A stretch of 64,000 nt of DNA, from assembly GCA_002104905.1 (NCBI GenBank), contig MCFE01000161.1, forward strand, positions 62,001-126,000. The letters run 5' to 3'. The stretch is from Basidiobolus meristosporus CBS 931.73 (taxonomy: Eukaryota > Basidiobolomycota > Basidiobolomycetes > Basidiobolales > Basidiobolaceae). The position numbers and the translations under genes were made by a program. This document shows, piece by piece, positions 1-13,253 of the stretch (within the stretch, counting starts at the first letter, position 1; every line of letters starts with the position of its first letter). Under the pieces are notes generated by a model. That model did not search any database, had not been told where the DNA came from, and saw nothing but the letters and a program-made list of their open reading frames with translations.

Positions 1-2545
1 AACATATGCTTTACTTGTAGATTAATTCGGTGCTATGCTTTGTGGAGTTGGCGAGGCTGGCAATTGAAATGTGTTTTGAATGGCAATGAATAGGTATTTA
101 CAGAGTTTTATCGTTTTCGTTTTTCCACTATTATCCCTATGAAAAATCCCAGACTTGGAATTCATCTGATGCTGGTATCCTAACGGTACTTTGATGGCAT
201 TCAGCTGGTGTTTTTCTTCCAAATTTTTGGTTGGAATTCTTTGTGGAAGTAGTGATTAGCTTATTACTAACTTTGATATGAATGCTATGTAGCCTAGTCT
301 CCTCATAGAAAGTATGTCTGCTTATCTGCCAAGTAGCCAGTGAGATATTGAGAGTTGTGAGTTTAAAGAAACTTGGAATTCAGCTGATATTATGATGGTA
401 TTCTGCTGGTCTTATATTAATTTTATGGGGGACAATGGAATATACCAAATTGATTCCGTCCCAGTTGATGCCTAGCAATCTGTTTATACTTGGTGAATTA
501 TCAGTAATACCAATTGTTTGCAGCATGTGGAGTTTGTTATAGGCAATATGTGCAATTGTATTAAGGTTGGTAATTAGAGCTGTGCACAGAAGTTGAGTAG
601 TTTGTAAGATGTCAGCACACTGGAAATCCTGAGATGTTTGAGTATTCAGTATGCTGGGTGCTTCAGAAGTTAACAATACTCTCAAGTGATATTCCCAATC
701 ATCTGGTTGCTACATTTACAGATACACACCCTTTGGTAAGGAATATTGCATAATAATCTATTGCAGTTGAATGTTTGATGACCTCATTTGTAACAGAGCT
801 TGTGCTATGTTCTTATGCTACAATGGAAACAAACAATCTAGGAAAAGCAAGATATCAGGTACCGCAAACATATTAAATTGCCAGGTCTTGGCTGAGTGCC
901 CCATAGTGTGAGCAAGTTCCTCCCTACATTAGGTCGGTTCTAGATAGGAGACTTTTCTAAAGCTGGCATTTATTTATTAAATCCAACGAGGGAGCAGGAA
1001 CGATCTGTGACTAACGTTTTCCAACTCAATTGATCAAGTAGCTCTCTATCATATTTCTTGCGGTGTGCTGTGGATTTCTGGCTTATAGCGCACACCAAAT
1101 ATATATTTGGCATTAGTATTTAATCACTTTACCTGGGCATTGACAACTCACCATGCAGTCAACTATGATACAATGGCTGGATATCTAAATTAGGAAAACC
1201 CACTTGCATTATCTCATGGGAATGAAAAGTTGCAGGATAAACACAAAGAGTAATAAATAAACAGTTGCCCCTTGCTGTCTTGAATGGTGCACGCGTACCC
1301 AGACCATGTGATTGCAAACCAGTCTGCTATGATAATAGGGTTTACGTCCACCAAATTTCATCAATTCATTTTCGCCCACTCCAACACCGAGGTTTGAAAT
1401 TTGGTTTAGATAATGATCTGATTTCGAGTGGCATATATGCATCTTTAAGACATTGCGATAAATTATGCACAAGCTACATGGGCTTTCCGGTTCTAGACTT
1501 GGAAAGCAGTCCAGTAGGTATTTATTGATAAGTAAAACCGGGCCTAAAAGATGCTAGTGGAATAAATTGCACAGGCTGGTCGAGCGCTTTGAACAGAGAG
1601 ATAGGTAATTTTAGGACGAGCCCAGGCTATTGACAAGCAAAGAGCAAAGCCTTATCTGGTGGTCAACTTTATGAATCCTGAAATGAGAAGTTTGAGGAGC
1701 ATGGGATAGCCGAGAAATTGGAAGAAAAATATATTCGTATGCTGCGAACAGGCATCATCTCCATAAGAATTGGTTTTGGTATTGATGATTTCCACTTTCA
1801 AGAGGCTTGAGAACAGTGGTATACCTATCCTTATCTGGTCATGGATCACAGGTATGTTGTAGAATGTAAGAGGTTGATCTCACTCGACAAGTCGCTCAGC
1901 AGTTTACACCGTGTGTAAAGTTCTGTTGATTAATGATTTCTATGTAGGAGGTGAATTAATGGCCACTCATATAAACGGCCCGGTTTTCATGAGTAATATT
2001 TATCATTTCCGTATTTGCCAATAATCATGCCATCTGAGGCGGTTCGGCTACTAATTTCAACATCAATCCTTGATGGCAGTGACATTAACAATACTCGTGC
2101 ATATTTAAGTACAACTGAAGTCACTTAAATTGTATTGGAGTGAGCACTTAATTAGCGCTGCTGCCTCCATTATATTCCAACATCGGTATCGCGCCACTAC
2201 CAATGCATGCTCAGTATATTTCCCTACTAAAATCTTCCATCTCCGCATTTAAAACTTTTGTGTGACTCCTCTTCTTTCCTCCTCCTTTCCTTGATACGAT
2301 TATTAAACTCCTCTTTAATTCACTCCTTGTAATTACCTTGATTCAGTGCGAACGGCCTGCAGCTTTCTGTTTCAGTTTTTGACCCTAACTCGACGACACT
2401 TCATAAAGAGATTCCCTAAATTCTAAACTGACTCTTCACCTTGCCAAGTAAGAAAAGTAAATCTTCTCAACCTCAAGGTCAACAAGCCACTCTCTAGAAC
2501 CTACATCGGATGTCAGTTGAAGAACACTTATAAAAGCAATTCATC
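1..2545. other. gene-free left flank
   Basis: No convincing gene. Short open frames on both strands (up to about 100 codons) have no recognisable domain, no TATA context and no splice-linked continuation. The last 300 bases (about 2265-2340) are CT-rich on the + strand, which is typical of a fungal promoter and probably belongs to the FHA gene that follows. Confidence 0.5.
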
Positions 2546-4546
2546 ATGTCGACTATTGCCATCTATAAAATCTTCGGAGAAAAAAATGACAATTTTGAGG
2601 TAACCCCCAGACGAAGAGGTAAGTTGTCCGGATGATACAGGCCAACCTCGCCTTACCTTCTTACAATCTCTCTCTACTTTGTCTTTAAGCCTCCCGTCGT
2701 AGTATGAGGGCTTTCAGCCTAAGCGATGTGTCAGATTTACCTCCTACTCTAGTTTTGGAATCCTTGAACGGTAATTTTCAAACCAAAAAACTAGAGCTGT
2801 TTGACAAAGTTAAGATTGGTCGCCAAGTGTCGGCGAAGACATGTCCTGAAGTAAATAATGGCTACTTCAATAGTAAAGTTTTGTCAAGAACACATGCAGA
2901 AGTGTGGTTGGAGAATGGACAGGTATACCTTTGCAATAGGGACGGACGTTATATTTATGTAGCCTTGTTGATATTGATACTCCTCGATAGGTATATATCA
3001 AGGACTTAAAATCCAGTAATGGTACATACTTGAACAATTGTCGGTTGAGCCCCGAGGGGGTTGAAAGTCAACCATTCCAATTGAAAAATGAAGACCTGTT
3101 GGATTTTGGTGTCGATATCCTCGAAACCGACAACACAGGTAAAGCCGACTTGAAGCCTGTTACGATCATGGTAAAACTAACTATGGTCTGTAAACATTAG
3201 AATACAAGAGAGTATCGTGTAGAGTTTCAATCCTACGTGATCCCATCTTAAATCCGAAATCAACCACTCCGCCCTCACCAGAGAAGCAAACATGCACACC
3301 AAGGTAATTTCCTATTTATCTCAACCAAATTTCTCTACCTACCGTAGACTCAATCGTCTTATCTCAAGATTGAATCAAAGGTTCGCTGCAGTTTTAGAGG
3401 TTTGTCATTTGCTACGGAAACTTATCAACGCTTGAATTCTTATTCAATGGATTAGAACCAACGGCAGGACAATGGATTAGAAGCATCTGAAGTAGAGTTG
3501 AGTGGCGCTCAGCCCAGCAAACTCGACGAGTGGAAATCCAGAATCCAGGTAAAGTAAGCATCACCCTTTTGAAACCGACCTGGTATTCACATCCAACTCC
3601 ACATCAGGCCGATTTGAAAGCTATGATATCTGCTGGATTTGAGATGAATCAATTGACAGCTACTTTGGAGGAGATTACTAGCCAATTGGGAGGCCGTAAA
3701 AAGGTAAATTGAACGATCATCGCCAGTTCGGCTGAACATCTAAATAACTAGGCTCGATGTTAGGTTGATACTTCGGTTCAAGAATTGGAGCAGACCAAAG
3801 CTCTGTTACAGCGGTACAAGAACCGATGCCTCTCCTTGGAGAATGCCTTGAATCAGTCGAACCAGGCGCTCAAAGGTTTTGAAACCGTGAGATCTAAAAC
3901 CACGAAAGTTGACCAGGAGAATTCATCTTGGAAGGATCATAATTCTGAGACCGATAAACTAAGACAACAAGTTGCTCGAATCATGGAGGAGAATCGCAAT
4001 TTTCGAAATGAGTGTAGCAAACAACAAGTCCAGGTTCACAAACAAGTTACAGAATTAACAGAGCAGAACAAACGGCTGTCCGTCGAGAACAGAGATTTGA
4101 GGGAGAGATTGTTTAAAGAGAAACAATCTTTGGAGCACGTAGAAAAACTGTACGCGCGTACCCATAATGTCCTTGATAGCATGTGTAAAAGAATGAAAGC
4201 GATGGAATCGGAATCCCAACAAAAGCAAGAGCCCGAATTCCGGAATTCCCATGCTGTAGGCAAGGATCCACATGATGGATACACTCGAGAGAATGAAAAG
4301 GAGTGCTTTGATAAGGAAAGGGATCTACCTAAAAGGAATGCAGAAATAAGTAGACCGATCTCAAGCTTTGATGTATTCAGGTCGATGCAAACACCTGAAT
4401 GGAGATTCCGAAAAGACGAAAAGGAAAATTTTCCTGGAACTATTAAAGCTAAGGAGTATGGCATTGATTCCTTTGGTACCGGACCAAGAAAAGGACCAGC
4501 CTCTTCACTTCAGAACTTCAAATCCACTGCGTCGCCTTTGACTTAG
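2546..4546 (+). CDS. FHA-domain coiled-coil protein, Far9/Far10 (Vps64)-like
   Basis: Eight exons join in frame: 2546-2618, 2690-2922, 2991-3138, 3201-3303, 3348-3399, 3456-3548, 3608-3703, 3764-4546 (526 aa). An FHA domain occupies roughly residues 35-140, with the IGRQ strand, the SKVLSRTHAEVW core and the KDLKSSNGTYLNN turn that binds phosphothreonine. This pattern and the text around it match the fungal Far9/Far10/Vps64 family, a SLMAP-type STRIPAK subunit. The rest is strongly coiled-coil (about residues 270-400) and ends in a polar Ser/Pro tail. Family members often carry a C-terminal membrane anchor; none is visible here. The start is uncertain: a TATAAAAG at 2529-2536 lies only 17 nt upstream of the ATG, so transcription may begin inside exon 1 and translation at the ATG at 2704, which would still keep the FHA domain. 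The role in STRIPAK is known of the family, not seen here. Confidence 0.85.
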
Positions 4547-7545
4547 GTGTGCGTAGATGCCAAAAACCTAATCCCAGTCCAATCCCCTAAACGTAACCAT
4601 GGCCGTTTAACTAACGTAACCCGGCAGTAACCTACTTTTAATACGCCTATTTCTTTAATCTTACTCTAAGCTTTCATTAGTTTCAGCATACCATTAGATT
4701 TCTACTCGGCATATTCCGTGTAAATATATGCTTTATCTCATACCCTAATGATGCACGCTACATCAACCCCACTATACCCCATATCTGTATTGTTATTAGC
4801 TTCAATTATTATGGAAATGCCTTTAATACCCCAGTAAAGCCATTATTGAGTCTATTCAGAAGGGCTACCTGTTGACATTCAATCCCTCGACAAACATGAC
4901 AGAACTGTTGGTGTAGGAAGACAATTCCCGAAATTGCGTGGCACTTGACCCATTTATTTAGGCAGCAGGCTTGCGGGCTTAGCGCGGTGGCGAGACTCGT
5001 TTGAATCTTGAATTTGCATAGTGACGAACGTATGGGATGGAAATTGAAGATGCACTTGAGAGCTGATGCTTCACGAATCAGATTAGATTGCAAGAAGAGG
5101 GGTCCACCACGGATAGGTCTGGTGGCTATGACTTGACTACGATTATTCCAACATAATCTCAAAAGCCATCCAAGCCATCATATGGTTGACTCACGAAAAT
5201 GGTACCATCCTTTTCATGCAGCCGCCATTTTCGGGTGGCTCAGTTAGACCTATCATATAGCAACAGACTAGCAAGGATGACATATTTTGGGTCAGAAATT
5301 AGGAGAGCTCGGTGCACCACACCCTGACACCTCAGAATTGTATCATATTCGTGAGCATCCCAATATCTAGACCAGGCTCGTAACCCGCCAGAGACTCCTT
5401 CCCAACCATTCCAGCCAGAATCAAGTTTATTTTAGACGAATACCGGTCGCTTCACTTGCGGTGATTTTCTCCCTACGGATATTCTTAGAATCAAGGTTCC
5501 GGGGCCGAATATTGGCTGTCTCATCGGATGCCATTTGCAGTGGCATTAACACCAAAGAACCAGTTGTCTTATGGAGTGGAAAATCATAGGAATCAAGTGA
5601 TTTTCACGTGCCGAAAATGGGTTGATCCATTTTCAACCGAGCGTGAGATTCACATTCCAACTGATTTCGGCATATCGCGAAAAAAATCTCACAGGCTGTA
5701 TTCACGGGAATGATTATCATCTAGATTGGCGAAGCAGTATTGTTGATGGCAGATGGCCGTTTCTCTAACTGGGTCGAAGCGATCTGAAACCGCCTGGAGT
5801 CATATTCCAAATCAGGACACCTCATCAAAGCCTTAACCGATTTAGACTTGTAAGACATCTCTCACAATGATGCATGAATCCCATGGTTTCACTCACACTC
5901 ACCTGTTAACTAAGTGAATGGACACTCTTGGGTGGCAAATATTGACTTGGCTAAGCTAGTTGTGGGCTTACGAATTCCACGAAAATCACTGAGGCAGCGT
6001 TGGCTGGCCAACCCCTTCTGCTCGTAAATACGGTAGAATAGCAGCCACACCGCTCTTACCAAGCATTTTAGGCAGGACCAGAGGATTGTTCTTAATCGCA
6101 CAGGGTCCGATTTCTCGACATGCACTGAAGTTGCTCGTACTCTCACAAAGCAGCGTGTCAAGTTCCTTTGGGCTCGATCAATCATGTCGATCCAAGATAT
6201 CAACACCTCTGATATTGGCCCTTGCTGTCGATCATCCTTCACTAGGCCTGGATGTCCCTAGAGCATTCCGTATATCTTGCCCATTTCGAGGTTTGGAAAC
6301 ACGGCGTTACATCGAAATCACCTCCAAGTACCGCATATAAATCGGTATTAAGCGTTGATTGTGCTTCGAAAGAACGTGCATCACTGGCCACTGGATTGTA
6401 GAAAAAACTCCATGTGGACAAACTGGTATTGGCTATCCATGATCCTTTTGGGGGTTTCGCTCATTATGCGACTGCAGCTACCGAAAAAGTGCAAGCATCA
6501 CTGGCAGGGCAGCATACCTTCATTCGCTGGGTTCAGAACAGGATCTGGGTATAGACATTTATTGCTCTTTTTGGAGTGGGATCGGCAAGACTTCCGAGCT
6601 GATACCTTGGCCGTTTGATTCACTCTTCCCTTGAAGTAGATACAGGCACATGCCCTCACTGGCATTAGCTAAGATCCAGCTTGGCTCAACCGCTTCGGGT
6701 CCTGGAAATGGAAGATCGCAGCAAGCGCAAGCACGAATGGACCGAAGATCAACAGTGCGAATCTAAAGTTTCGGAATTCATGGGGTGACGGGGAAGAGGG
6801 GTGGGTGGAAATAGAAAACATACGCCAGGTTGATTTCCCTGAATGGTGATGGTTAAGGAAATTCATGCAACCGAATTTTTTTTTCTTCGATAGATTTATC
6901 CTGGATCAACCTTTGGGTTTGTGTCTCTCTTCCCAGCAGTGCCTCAAATGTGGTCCTGTATCAATGATGGAACTCCGACCCCAAGCAACTCCATGCTTCT
7001 ATTTTTCGGTAGTACACCACACATTCTTAGGGTTCAAGTAGCGATCCTAAGGAAAGGAAGCTTTTCGCCAGTGCACAGCATACTCATCAGGTTTGGATCA
7101 CCTTGCAAATAAACATACTTGGTTACCGTACCAAACCCTGGGGCGGATGATCTACAAAACGTTGTCGAATATCGACCTACTCTCGACCCTCAATCATCTC
7201 GAGGATCTAGACGGCTCCGTGCAACTAATGGGGTTCTTTATCATGGTCTTTATTGATTGTAAGGGAATAAATAGTTGCCGTCTAATAACGCTTGCTATTT
7301 ACATATTTCACAAAGTAGATTGGCAGTCTCCGTTGTTTTGAAAAGGCTATAGGTGATAAGAAATATATGGATCAAAAGAACAACAAGTAACAGTCCTCAT
7401 AAGGATGTGAATGCCAATATGTAATACAGATCTATTTACAAAAGCGTATGTGTGGGGTTCTGCTTTGACAAATTAGTGCGAAGTATAGGATGAGCGTCTA
7501 TAAGGGGATGAAGAAACGTGTGATAGGGCTGGGCGGCAGGTCCGT
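4547..7545. other. gene-free intergenic stretch
   Basis: About 3 kb between two genes that converge on it. Open frames up to 110 codons occur on both strands around 5.9-6.6 kb, but none shows a recognisable domain or splice-linked partner. I cannot say whether it is decayed coding DNA. Confidence 0.4.
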
Positions 7546-9173
7546 CTACCTGCTGCTTGATTTTTGGAACTTCTTGCGAAGCGCTAAGCGAACCCCATCC
7601 TTTTCGCAGAAAACTGAAACCAGTGGGAGGTGATCCGAGGGGCAATGCCAGTTGGGAAGTTGTAGGTGGCCTTGCTCTTTTGGTAATCCGTCAAGAACAG
7701 CAAGAAGATCGAGGGAGTGGACAGTATATAGTATATGATCAATTACTCCTCGGAAATTCTTGTTGCGATTGGTGTATAGCAACTTTGGGGATGTTTTGTC
7801 TGTGTAGGCGTTACGAAGTCTCAATTGGTGGCGAAGCGGATGAGCGCTGTAACGTCCGAAGTCGTGTCCACTAAAGACAGATGATGGGGCACGTCCAGAA
7901 ACCAAATACTGAAGAACTGAGCTAGTGGGTAGTGAGTTCAGGTCACCGCATATAACGGTGGGATACTTGATTTTCTGCAGACGATCAATAAGAATTGCAG
8001 CTTGAAGCAATTTGGCATCTTGATATTCTGGATCAGCAAGTAGGTGCGTGTTGGCAACACAGAGCTTTGACTGTGTTTCCTTGTTACGAAAAACACCAAC
8101 CAATGCAAGGTTATTGAACATGTTAAATCTGATTGCTGTGTCGCGCGCAAGCGAATGGCGATCCTCATCATCAAGGTTAGTCTCGTTGTATCGAATTACG
8201 TGGGTTTTGATCAACTCGAAGCGGTGCTGCTTGTAGAAGGTTGCACAACCATCTTGAACAATTTGATTGATCTTGTTCTCGTAGAACCCAGAATATCCGT
8301 AGTGCTCCAGAGCCGGTTTGAAAAAATATTCAAAATCTTCAGGCTCAACCTCCTGAAGACAGACGAAGTCTGGGAGCAATCCGATGATTTGACCAAGAAT
8401 AGCATGCTTACGGTATTCCCAATCAAGGTATGGCCAGCTATCGCTATGAAAACGGCTCGTGTTTGTTAGATTGGGCGAAAGAATGTTCCAAGACATGGCT
8501 ATAAAGGCACCACTATCCAGCTCCTCTTCCGGGGTAAAGTAGTTCCAATCGCGAGTCCGATAGTTATTGATATCGTCATCCACTGCTGATAAGTCCTGCT
8601 CCTCATCGTCAGCCTTCTCAAATTCATCTAGAGCCCATTCTTCAGTGATGGAGGAGGTTTGCATATCTTCGCATTCATCGAGATGGATGCTCGATGTGTC
8701 ACAAGTATCGCTCGAGTCTGAAGACCCGTCATACAGCGATGGAACTGGGCTTGAGTTCATAAGAGCTTCGTTGGCCATAGACTCGATGTCCGAGTGCGAC
8801 TCACTAGTAATATCCTCAGCAACAGAGGATTCCGAGATGATATTTTCCTCCTCCTCGTCGACCTTGATTACAGGCAATGCAACGAATCTGTGTGTCTTTT
8901 TCTTCTGACGTTTCTGAACTTTTTTGCTGGCTTTATTGGGTGACTTCGGGGTGATAACGTCGGTGTTAATGATGGTTGGTTCCTATAAAAAATGGTTAGC
9001 TCTAGGATTGAGTTATCACTTTGATCTAATATGACAACACCAACCTTTAAGTCGGGCACTGCCAGGCGTGTTTCCAAAGTAACCTTAAATACGTCCAGCT
9101 CTTTTCCAGTATTCAGGTGCTCGAAATTACTAAGCGTTTTTGCGAATGTCTTCAAACTGTTCCAGGCGAACAT
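7546..9173 (-). CDS. CCR4-like EEP-family RNA nuclease without LRRs
   Basis: Two exons: 9173-9045 and 8982-7546, joined in phase 0 by a 62-nt intron (521 aa). The C-terminal two thirds is an endonuclease/exonuclease/phosphatase domain: MSWNILSPN, the metal-binding Glu in VCLQEVEPEDF, DGCATFYK, ANTHLLADPEYQD, ICGDLNSLP and the terminal PSDHLP. The stretch from the WEYRK box to the NTHxxxDPEYxD box resembles the Ccr4 deadenylase nuclease more than Ngl2 or Angel proteins. In yeast Ccr4 this domain follows leucine-rich repeats that dock to Caf1. Here the N terminus instead has a basic segment and a long acidic Ser/Asp/Glu-rich stretch, with no repeats. A deadenylase or related mRNA 3' exonuclease is likely, probably acting outside the standard Ccr4-Not complex (inference). 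Start chosen at the first ATG of the spliced frame. Confidence 0.88.
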
Positions 9174-12100
9174 GTTTCTTGCACAGAGCGTATCCTCGTG
9201 AACTCAAAACGTGTGGAGATATATCGATATAGAACAACTAAGGAAAGGTATAAAAAAATCCGACTGGACAGGATATTAAGGGATCTTGGTGTGTACTGTG
9301 AAGAGGCTTTGTTCTGACGATTCTATTTTGGTGGGCAGATGCGTCCTTTTTATACAAAATTGCGACCTCTGATCTAGTGAGGGTGACCATAGGGGTGGGT
9401 TTACTAGCCGATAGTTTACATCTCTTGGTTCTAAAAAAAATCAAGAAAATTCAAGATTTTCCTAATTTGGTACTTACATCAGTTCTAAGTGGAAAGTGCA
9501 ATCGGATTTCACATCAACCTGTCATCCTGATCCAATCTCCGAACTCCCCGCTCTTACCTTACTTTACGGTGCTATTGCCTAATATGAAAATTATATATGA
9601 TTTCATTGTACTACGATCTAACTTATTCCTATTCCATCAGATTAGCTTAGGTTCTAATTAAGATTCATTTAAAAGGAAAAGATGAGTTAGAATTTCTTAT
9701 ATGGAATTCGGCTGAGGTGAGTTCCCCCACGTACATAACTCTTTTCTTTTAGGAATAGCCCGTTATGGAAAACAATTGGGTAAATGTATATTTGACTTAT
9801 CGTCACTTTATACCGGATATCTCTTTGATTTGGTAGAATGTGTCTGTAATTCTACTCTAATGACTGGAGGGATGGAAAAAATTCTATAGCTACAGCGTCT
9901 GTCTCAGGGATAGGTATCCTGCGGAAGACCCGAGTTTTCGTACAAACTCAAGCACAGTTCACGTAATGCCATCATGTTATTCTGGAACCACGTATACATT
10001 CGAGCGAATGTGGTCATCTACATTGGATTTGTTGTCATGGCATATGCACTTGCAGCCACATCTTACGACTGATGGCTCGACCTGTGCGTTCCGAAGCCTT
10101 GAGCATCTGGTGAACACCACCTGAAATAGTTTGTTACACTATAAAACGCTTGAGCTTCTCGGGGATTTGCAGATAAGTCATCGGGGCCCAATGTTTCCGC
10201 TGCGCTGTATTCGGCCATAGCACTCACGAAACATCAGCATACTCTGTCTTGAGAAGTTTCAATTGCACACTCTAGCTCATCACCAAGACAATGGGTTGCT
10301 AGGATCACCATAAAATTATCTGACCATTTTCAGGTTGATAATATCGATTTTCACCATCATCGGGATGAATGCGTCAATATTGAGACTTTCCGAAATAGAA
10401 ATTTAAGCTATAAATATCACGTAATACTCAGCCTTTGATAGTATGATTGATTCAGCTGCATTATCAAGTTTAATGTTGTCCAAATCTGGCCGACCGTGAC
10501 ACAAGAACGGCAATATCGTTTCAGTGGAAATGAGTAAATGTTGAAACCGCCGGTTTTCAGATTGGTCATGGGCCATACGATTTGTCTAGATTTAAAAAGC
10601 AAATGGGCTTTTATGTGCAAGGTATCATGGTTGAAAGGGGGTGTGTATTGTACGGAAAAGAGTCGAATGAAGTCATCTGCCCCAATTACAATAATTCGAC
10701 GACAAGGCATTAAACTACTTTGAAACATGCCCTTCTCCAGATATGGAGAACAATCTCCCCAAATAACCTCATTCATCCTTGGCCACATATCATGTCAAGC
10801 TTGCCTACTTGGAGCGACCTTCAAAGCACGGAAAAATCGCCGGCTCATGAGCCCATGGCCCCAGACGAACGAAGGCAGAAGGTAGAGTATATGCAGTATC
10901 ATATAACTCATGTATGGGCACTGACATGTGCAATTTTGAGGTAGTTTACTTCAATCAAGATGCACTTCATGACCTCGGTACTTTATTTTCGCCGAAATCG
11001 GGTCAACTACATTTGTAGATATATTCCGAAGTGTATCGCCAAACATGCTGAACTGGCTATGGTACGTACGCATGACTGAAGTTGGGTGTGGACTATCCGA
11101 GGTATCAGACAGTGTATCCTTTCGTAGACTGTTGATTGAGGCTTATGTGTCTGACTGCTCAACTGAGGGATCGCAGCACAAAGAGCCAAGTTTGATGCTG
11201 AGACTCTCCAGATATGAGGTTCTTGCTTCTATTGTTCGGAATAAAACCAAGACAAACTGTATCATGAATTCCGTTCGCTTTCAGATGCCGTTTAACGGAA
11301 GAAAATATTGAGTAGAATAATGAGCCTAAATCGGCTATACTTCTTGGTTCCAGATTTCTGGTTGTATGAAAAGCAGTAAACGGTCAGCTGGTTTCGTTCA
11401 ATCCACCATCAAATGAAAAATATTACGAGGCTGAGCAAATATTTCCTGGTTAGAAATCATATGGAACACGGGCAGCCAAATAGTCCAAAGAGGCGCGCTT
11501 CCTAGATGTCTTGAACATGCATTGATTCAACAGCGCCTATGGTCAGCATCGAGGGATTTAGATTTCGTGACTAATTCAGGCCATTGGTTTTAGTAATGCT
11601 GCTTCGGAGAGTCGTGTGGTTGACACAATTGCAGATTCAAACGAAAGAAACTCATTATAATCATGACAAATCACATCATTTGAATGTGCTTTGAGTCAAC
11701 CAATATCTGATATATGGCCAACAAAACCAGAATCAACAGGGCCAGAATACCATTCCCAAATACTGAACTCGAATAACCACTTATCCGGATCGCTATGCTA
11801 AAGATCATCCGCGCCATGTATTACCACCCATTCATATCAAAGAGGAAGGTGACTTCAAGGGCTTTGAAAAGCATAATCCACCTCCCTAAAATTGGTAATA
11901 TGGTCATATTAATGTTTTGAATAGGGTTTCAACGTCATAGAAGACTCATTCCAATTGCTATATGCGGATGGTATAAATCGGCTACTCGGTGGTAAATATG
12001 ATGGTATTTTCATGGGTTGGCCACCTACCAGTGGTAAGCTCTCCAAGTTGTAGAAACGTGACATCGAGTTGATGCTATATGATCTCGAAAATTAAGATCA

Positions 12101-13253
12101 AAGTGGCGTACAAATATCGGCTTATGCAGGCCAACGAATGAAATGAATTTGGAGACACTGCCCATTATATATAGTGTTTATTTCATTACAAACACATCAG
12201 AGCGCAGGTGTGACCAGAGTGTGAGAGCTGTTTGTTCTGACAAACTTATATTATAAAGCAGCCGACTGCCTGTATATACTTTTGGAGTGACTTCAACCAC
12301 TCGAGTAGTTGATTTCCGATGGGAGATCCAAATGGACATGAATTAGGAGTAAATATAAATTGGAAGTAATTTAGTATTTTTAGAAATGATATATATATAT
12401 ATTCACTAGTTTGTGCACTGCATAAAAATAAGCTTCACTTGTAGTAGAGCTTTGTGAAGTCCAATGCAAGAGCATGATATGAGGTTGTGGAAAGATATGT
12501 GACAGGTATGCTATGCTTACATTATCCCCGTATCTTCAAAGCATTATCTTATAAAAGGATATGTGCAAAGTGGTTTTGTGGGAGAACATCGTATAACTGG
12601 ATAGAAACCAAGACATGTGAATAAGTACAATTATTTGCAGCAGTATCAGCTAAACCAAGGCTGTTGTCTAGATTTTGCACCAGAAAATTTAGTAATATTT
12701 AGAACTAGTCTATTGTAACTCATAACAATGGCTACTTATGGAGGGAATGGTCTATTCATTAAATATTAAGGCATACCTTGATTGCTCACAGTACTACAGG
12801 GCATGATGATATGGAATAAAACTTGAACAGAAATGCACAAACTGTGAGCTGCCCTTCAGATACTATGATACTCCAGTTAATGTCAGGGATTTTCGCACAA
12901 CCACTGGATACTGTTAGTACATGCGTATAGCACAGCTGTTGAAATTGGATGCTTCGTGTATCTCCCAAGTTTCCGGAATTAATTGATCAATCCATTAAGT
13001 TCTTGCAGCAAGCAGTAACATATTGGGACCCTTGCAGTTATCATAAACACTATTCGGGTCGAGTGATCATCAAAGGCCGATTTGAAGTGACACCGATATA
13101 GGTTAAATTGGCTTTTATTGGTGGTGGTTGTGGATATTAAACATTATGTACCAGAGAGACAAACACAAAACTGGAGCCAGATTTGGCGTGTGAAAAATGA
13201 TGATTACAGTTGGGGATAGTTCTGAATGTTTGTCATCAATTAGAACGTTGCCT
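9174..13253. other. gene-free intergenic stretch
   Basis: About 4 kb with no gene I can support. The open frames near 10.4-11.3 kb (up to 123 codons) lack domains and overlap each other on both strands. A short AT dinucleotide run lies at 12389-12403. Base composition is AT-rich. Confidence 0.4.
12389..12403. repeat. short (AT)n run
   Basis: Simple AT dinucleotide run in an intergenic region; no other significance seen. Confidence 0.8.

Noticed and set aside
5910-6618. Several 80-110 codon frames possibly from a retroelement
   Set aside because: No RT, integrase, RNase H or terminal repeat motif could be read in any frame.
9880-11311. Open frames on both strands around 10.4-11.3 kb
   Set aside because: No homology recognised, frames overlap antisense, and many start with non-ATG codons.
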